Shown here piece after piece: positions 5,801-8,925 of a DNA stretch of 8,925 bases. Source of the DNA: Bacillota bacterium (lineage in GTDB: Bacteria > Bacillota_A > Clostridia > Peptostreptococcales > Anaerovoracaceae); NCBI GenBank assembly GCA_017437925.1, contig JAFRWQ010000012.1, forward strand, positions 1 to 8,925, in the 5' to 3' direction. The translations under genes were made by a program, and so were the position numbers. Within the stretch, counting starts at the first letter, position 1. The number at the start of each line of letters is the position of its first letter. The notes beneath the pieces are model-generated. The model saw nothing but the letters and a program-made list of their open reading frames with translations. It made no database searches and was not told where the DNA came from.

Positions 5801-8416
5801 ATGAAAAAAGTACTATCGATACTGCTCATGCTGGTGCTGATCGCCGGCGCTCTGCCGGTCTATGCAGCCTCGGGTGAGACCGTCACCATCACCTGGGATG
5901 TGAACGGCGGCACCAAGAGATCGAACTGGAAGGACACGGAAACAGTCGAGAAGGGAACCCGCTGGCAGGACCCGTTCTCCGATCTGACCTTTGATGCCGA
6001 AGCTCCGGAGGGATGTGACTGGTACGGCCTCGATATAGGAGGAACGTACCGCTATTATGTCGACGACGAGCTGGATTACACTTTTACAGAGGATGTGACC
6101 ATCAAGATCATCTGGGCTTCGTTTGCTGACTGCGAGACCGTGGATCCGATCGAGATCACGGTCACGGCGCCCGTGGGCGGGCAGGAACCTGATATGGATC
6201 CGCAGACCTCTACGGAGCACTGCCGCATCTGGAACGAGAAGGCCGGAGATGTAAAGTGGTTCGAGGAGCTGGATACTTCGCGCCGCGAGCTTTCCGACGG
6301 CGAGGTGTTCGAGGCCGAAAAAGAGTATACGGTCTGGATGAACCTGATATTCGACCCCTACTATCTGTACGATCTGACAGATCCGCAGATCATCTTCAAC
6401 GGGACGGTCGAAGGGTCCACACATAATTCCACGATACGCGTTCTTCAGGTCTATGCCCGCTTTACCGCCGCGGCACCGGAATATACGATCACGGTCACGA
6501 ACGGCAAGGCTTACGGCGACTGGGAACACAAAAACGAGATCGATACCGCTGCCGCGGGCACAGATGTCTATCTGAAGGGAACGGCTCCGAAAGGGCAGTA
6601 TGTCGCGGAATGGACGATCGACCCGGAAACGGTCATGGTGGATAATGAATTCGGCATCTTTACCATGCCTGCTGAAGATGTGACGGTGACAGGCGTTATC
6701 GAAGATCAGACAGAGTTCATCATCGATCTGTCTGCAGGCATCCAGGAGACTGAGTCCGGTATCGTTTTTGCCAGTCAGACTCTGTATTGGGATATCGTCT
6801 GGAATTTCCTCTACTCGCAGGGAGAGAGCACCCTGGGCGATAATGATATCCGCGACTACGATCTGGACGGAAACGGCGACTATGATGTAGAAGTTACCTA
6901 CCATGTGGAAGAGACTTCAGGATCTGATCGGCAGTACAGCGCCGATGTCGTACTGCTGGACTTTTCGAACCTGATCGGCAGCGGCATGTATGCGCTCGAC
7001 TGCGAGGGCCTGCCCTTTGCGATCAAGGTCCGCTTCCCCGGCGAGTCTTATTCCATCACGGTGAATCCAGGCTTCGTTCAGGACGGCCCCGGCGCCATCC
7101 ACAACACGATCACCACGGCTGTAGAAGGGCAGGATATATATATATTCTTCAACGCCATCCTTCCTCCGGAAGGAAAGTATTTTGCCGGGTTTACCTCCGA
7201 ACAGATAGGGACAAGGCGCTTTCTGGACTATGACGATGAAGCGGAGCTGCGCCATTTCACCATGCCCGCGGAAGACGTGGTGATTGATGCACTGTTCGAA
7301 GACCAGATCCCGCTGACCGTGGATCTGAGAGACGGATCTGAAACGTTGAGTGCTCCCTATTTCCGGGAACTGAACGCGGATCTCGCGATGGCCGAATACT
7401 TTGAGGTCGTAGAGCTCAACGGTATCGATACCGGGGGCACAGGCAATTTCGTCGGCGTTGCCGATCTGGACAAGGATGGCAATTACGATATCATCAAGGA
7501 TATCGAAAACGGTTTCAGCGTCTATGAGGACTGCAACCTGAGCGGAGACTACACTCTGCCCGAGATCCCGGCCGCGACTCTGACCTTCACCCCCATCACC
7601 TTCCGCTTCATGCCCGAGACCTGCACTGTCAGCTTCGATGCGAACGGTCACGGGGAGGCTCCCGAAGCGCAGACCGTGGAAGGGGGCGGGACGGCGGAAG
7701 AGCCTGACGATCCTTCCGCGTCCGGCTGGGTCTTCGGCGGCTGGTTCAAAGAGAAGGAATGCAGCAATGAGTTCGACTTCTCCGAACCGATCATCGAAGA
7801 CGTCACCGTTTATGCCAAGTGGACCAGAAAATCTACCGGCGGAAGCGGTTCCGGAAGTTCCGGAAGTTCAGGGAGCTCCGGCAGCGGGTCCTCAGAGCCT
7901 GCAGCCCCCGCGGAAAAGCCCTATGTGGAACCCTTTGAAGACGTGAGCAAGGACGCCCCCTATGCCGAAGCGCTGGCCTGGGCCGTCGAAAAAGGCATCG
8001 CCAAGGGCACAAGCGACACCGCTTTCTCCCCCGAAAGGACACTGACCAGGGCCGAAGCCATCACATTCCTTTGGAGAGCGATGGGAGAGCCGGAGCCCGC
8101 GGCAGCCGAAGACCCCTTCGAGGACGTAGATGAGGACGATTACTTCTTCAAGGCCGTGCTCTGGGGCGTCGAGAACGGTGTCGTGGAAGGCACAAGCGAC
8201 ACCACCTACAGTCCCGGCAGCACCTGCACCTACGCCCACATGCTGACCTTCCTCTGGCGCGCTGAGGGAAGACCCAGCGATACCGGGGCCGAGCTCTGGT
8301 ATGCCGATCCCCTGGCCTGGGCGCTGCGCGAGGGCATGGTGAGCGAGAACACCGATCCGACGGCGGACTGCCCGCGCAAGGACATCATACAGCTGGTGTA
8401 TCTTGCTCTGAAGTAA
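5801..8416 (+). CDS. Secreted SLH-domain surface protein with InlB-like repeats and calcium loops
   Basis: This 871-residue protein is predicted to be exported and held on the cell wall. A signal peptide (MKKVLSILLMLVLIAGALPV) is followed by a likely cleavage site after VYA at 22. Domains in order: a beta-rich N-terminal module with WDVNGG (about 28-108); a linker domain (112-225); two related units, 228-416 and 417-600, each with an FTMPAEDV motif (287, 486) and an aspartate loop (354-362, 555-563); a Listeria-Bacteroides/InlB B-type repeat (608-675; SFDANGHG to VYAKW); a Gly-Ser linker (about 677-699); and three SLH domains (about 711-760, 772-822, 830-871). SLH domains bind secondary cell-wall polymers. 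The third is diverged and ends the protein. AAAGGA (5785-5790) lies 10 bp before the ATG. The function of the exposed part (adhesion, structure) is not known. It is 19 bp behind the response regulator gene and ends in a strong terminator. Confidence 0.93.
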   Translation: MKKVLSILLMLVLIAGALPVYAASGETVTITWDVNGGTKRSNWKDTETVEKGTRWQDPFSDLTFDAEAPEGCDWYGLDIGGTYRYYVDDELDYTFTEDVTIKIIWASFADCETVDPIEITVTAPVGGQEPDMDPQTSTEHCRIWNEKAGDVKWFEELDTSRRELSDGEVFEAEKEYTVWMNLIFDPYYLYDLTDPQIIFNGTVEGSTHNSTIRVLQVYARFTAAAPEYTITVTNGKAYGDWEHKNEIDTAAAGTDVYLKGTAPKGQYVAEWTIDPETVMVDNEFGIFTMPAEDVTVTGVIEDQTEFIIDLSAGIQETESGIVFASQTLYWDIVWNFLYSQGESTLGDNDIRDYDLDGNGDYDVEVTYHVEETSGSDRQYSADVVLLDFSNLIGSGMYALDCEGLPFAIKVRFPGESYSITVNPGFVQDGPGAIHNTITTAVEGQDIYIFFNAILPPEGKYFAGFTSEQIGTRRFLDYDDEAELRHFTMPAEDVVIDALFEDQIPLTVDLRDGSETLSAPYFRELNADLAMAEYFEVVELNGIDTGGTGNFVGVADLDKDGNYDIIKDIENGFSVYEDCNLSGDYTLPEIPAATLTFTPITFRFMPETCTVSFDANGHGEAPEAQTVEGGGTAEEPDDPSASGWVFGGWFKEKECSNEFDFSEPIIEDVTVYAKWTRKSTGGSGSGSSGSSGSSGSGSSEPAAPAEKPYVEPFEDVSKDAPYAEALAWAVEKGIAKGTSDTAFSPERTLTRAEAITFLWRAMGEPEPAAAEDPFEDVDEDDYFFKAVLWGVENGVVEGTSDTTYSPGSTCTYAHMLTFLWRAEGRPSDTGAELWYADPLAWALREGMVSENTDPTADCPRKDIIQLVYLALK
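6482..7600 (+). repeat. Tandem duplication of a module of about 190-200 residues in the SLH protein
   Basis: Residues 228-416 and 417-600 share order and motifs: YTITVTNG/YSITVNPG, GTDVYLKG/GQDIYIFF, FTMPAEDVTV/FTMPAEDVVI, IEDQTEFIIDL/FEDQIPLTVDL, and the loops DLDGNGDYD/DLDKDGNYD. The copies are strongly diverged, so the duplication is old. The FTMPAEDV pattern fits the divergent InlB B-repeat family; the loops fit EF-hand-like calcium sites. Confidence 0.75.
7829..7897 (+). repeat. Gly-Ser linker coded by short tandem GGA-AGT-TCC-like units
   Basis: The DNA repeats GGAAGTTCC-like 9-mers with small changes, coding GGSGSGSSGSSGSSGSGSS. It joins the exposed modules to the SLH anchor. Such repeats can change length by slippage in steps of three residues without breaking the frame. 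Confidence 0.8.
7931..8413 (+). other. Three SLH cell-wall anchoring domains
   Basis: SLH1 begins PFEDVSKDAPYAEALAWAVE and contains GIAKGTSDTAFSPERTLTRA; SLH2 begins PFEDVDEDDYFFKAVLWGVE with GVVEGTSDTTYSPGSTCTYA; SLH3 is shorter, ELWYADPLAWALREGMVSEN. SLH2 has TCTYA where the family usually has T-R-A, and SLH3 has lost the G-T-x-x-x-F core, so SLH1 is the most canonical copy. Confidence 0.9.
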
Positions 8417-8441
8417 CATAAGGCTGGACATAAATACATGA

Positions 8442-8470
8442 AAAAAGAGGGCTTCGGCCCTCTTTTTCTT
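8442..8470 (+). terminator. Strong bidirectional intrinsic terminator
   Basis: AAAAAGAGGGC (8442-8452), loop TTCG, GCCCTCTTTTT (8457-8467) form an 11-bp perfect stem with a stable UUCG tetraloop, followed by CTT. It ends the SLH gene transcript 26 bp after its stop. A-runs on the left arm give a U-tract on the other strand, so it can also end the convergent metK transcript. Confidence 0.92.
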
Positions 8471-8502
8471 GATCTTTTGCAAGCGGTATCTTGCGCGTAA
8501 TG

Positions 8503-8582
8503 CCGGCATCGGAGCGCGGATATCTTGCGGCCCTGCTTGCGTATTTGACCGGCATAAATGCGCGGATATCCTACAGCCCTGC
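8503..8582. repeat. Imperfect direct repeat of about 34 bp at the metK 3' end
   Basis: CCGGCAT-N4-GCGCGGATATC, ending CCCTGC, occurs at 8503-8536 and 8549-8582 (27 of 34 positions equal, 46-bp period). The second copy covers the metK stop codon and last codons. It is probably a decayed duplication of the gene end. The 154-bp gap 8417-8570 otherwise holds only the terminator. Confidence 0.6.
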
Positions 8583-8925
8583 CAGCACTCTCAGCTGACT
8601 TACCCTGTCGGTCTTTTCCCAGGCGAAGCCCTGGTCTTCCCTGCCGAAGTGGCCGTAGTTGCTGGTCTTTCTGTAGATCGGCTGCCTGAGGCCCAGATCC
8701 CTGATGATCGAAGCGGGCCTGAAATCAAAGGCTTTGCAGACGATCTCGGCCAGCTTTTCGTCGGGCAGGACGCCTGTCCCCTTGGTATCTACCATGACGG
8801 AGACGGGCTCCGCTACTCCTATGGCGTAGGCCAGCTGGATCTCGCAGCGCTCGGCAAGGCCCGCGGCGACCACGTTCTTGGCGGCGTAACGGGCGGCGTA
8901 GCAGGCGGAGCGGTCCACCTTGGTG
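8571..8925 (-). CDS. metK: S-adenosylmethionine synthetase, C-terminal part
   Basis: The reverse strand encodes the last 117 residues of MetK, open at the window edge; the gene start lies beyond it. MetK makes S-adenosylmethionine, pyrophosphate and phosphate from ATP and methionine in the cytoplasm. The visible part shows the conserved C-terminal domain: [17 protein letters not shown] (with the Lys of the active-site TKVDRSA motif), [27 protein letters not shown], the FDFRPASII segment, [16 protein letters not shown] and the WEKTD end. The stop is TAG at 8573-8571. No lesion is visible in the part shown. It is convergent with the SLH gene and shares the terminator at 8442-8470, about 100 bp past its stop. 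Family identity is secure; regulation upstream of the gene cannot be seen. Confidence 0.96.
   Translation of the reverse strand, partial: TKVDRSACYAARYAAKNVVAAGLAERCEIQLAYAIGVAEPVSVMVDTKGTGVLPDEKLAEIVCKAFDFRPASIIRDLGLRQPIYRKTSNYGHFGREDQGFAWEKTDRVSQLRVLAGL

Noticed and set aside
5813..6904. Reverse-strand open frame of 363 codons opposite the SLH protein
   Set aside because: The forward frame has signal peptide, repeats and SLH domains; the reverse product has no coherent domain or plausible ribosome site.
7134..7145. Short TATATATATATAT run
   Set aside because: It encodes Asp-Ile-Tyr-Ile in a conserved position of the second repeat unit and is too short to suggest a promoter or slippage site.
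7420..7433. 14-bp perfect palindrome CGGTATCGATACCG
   Set aside because: It lies inside the SLH coding sequence, encodes ordinary residues (NGIDTG region) and has no partner sites; chance is the simplest explanation.

Overview
The window reads as the chromosome of a GC-rich member of the Bacillota, probably class Clostridia. Evidence: strong AAAGGAGG-type Shine-Dalgarno sites, a membrane sensor and LuxR-type regulator set of the kind common in Clostridia, an S-layer homology (SLH) surface protein, and an FtsX-type permease. This placement is inference; there is no rRNA or other marker beyond the end of metK. No tRNA, rRNA, CRISPR array, insertion sequence or phage gene was seen.

Layout. (1) Positions 1-1340 hold the 3' end of a large MacB/FtsX-type ABC transporter permease. 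(2) Positions 1382-1846 hold a likely promoter, a small four-helix membrane protein, and an overlapping 24-codon reading frame that looks like a stub or micro-protein. (3) Positions 1869-4795 hold two overlapping (ATGA) membrane sensor genes. The first is a 7TM histidine-kinase-like protein in which I find no phosphoacceptor His or ATP-binding boxes. The second is a histidine kinase of the HisKA_3/HATPase type with an unusual H-N instead of H-D at the active site. (4) Positions 4796-5082 form a regulatory region: a TATAAT box inside dyad symmetry, a well-positioned 46-codon ORF, and an intrinsic-terminator-like hairpin inside the end of that ORF, just before the next gene. (5) Positions 5083-8416 hold a NarL/LuxR-type response regulator and, 19 bp later, an 871-residue secreted SLH protein with duplicated calcium-loop modules. 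(6) A strong bidirectional terminator and a decayed direct repeat separate this from the convergent 3' end of metK at 8571-8925.

How the parts may work together (inference): the two sensors would form a mixed membrane complex that controls phosphorylation of the regulator at Asp57. The regulator would act on its own promoter region and so on the co-transcribed surface protein. The sORF and terminator in the leader suggest a second control layer, in which translating the short frame lets transcription continue into the regulator and surface-protein genes.
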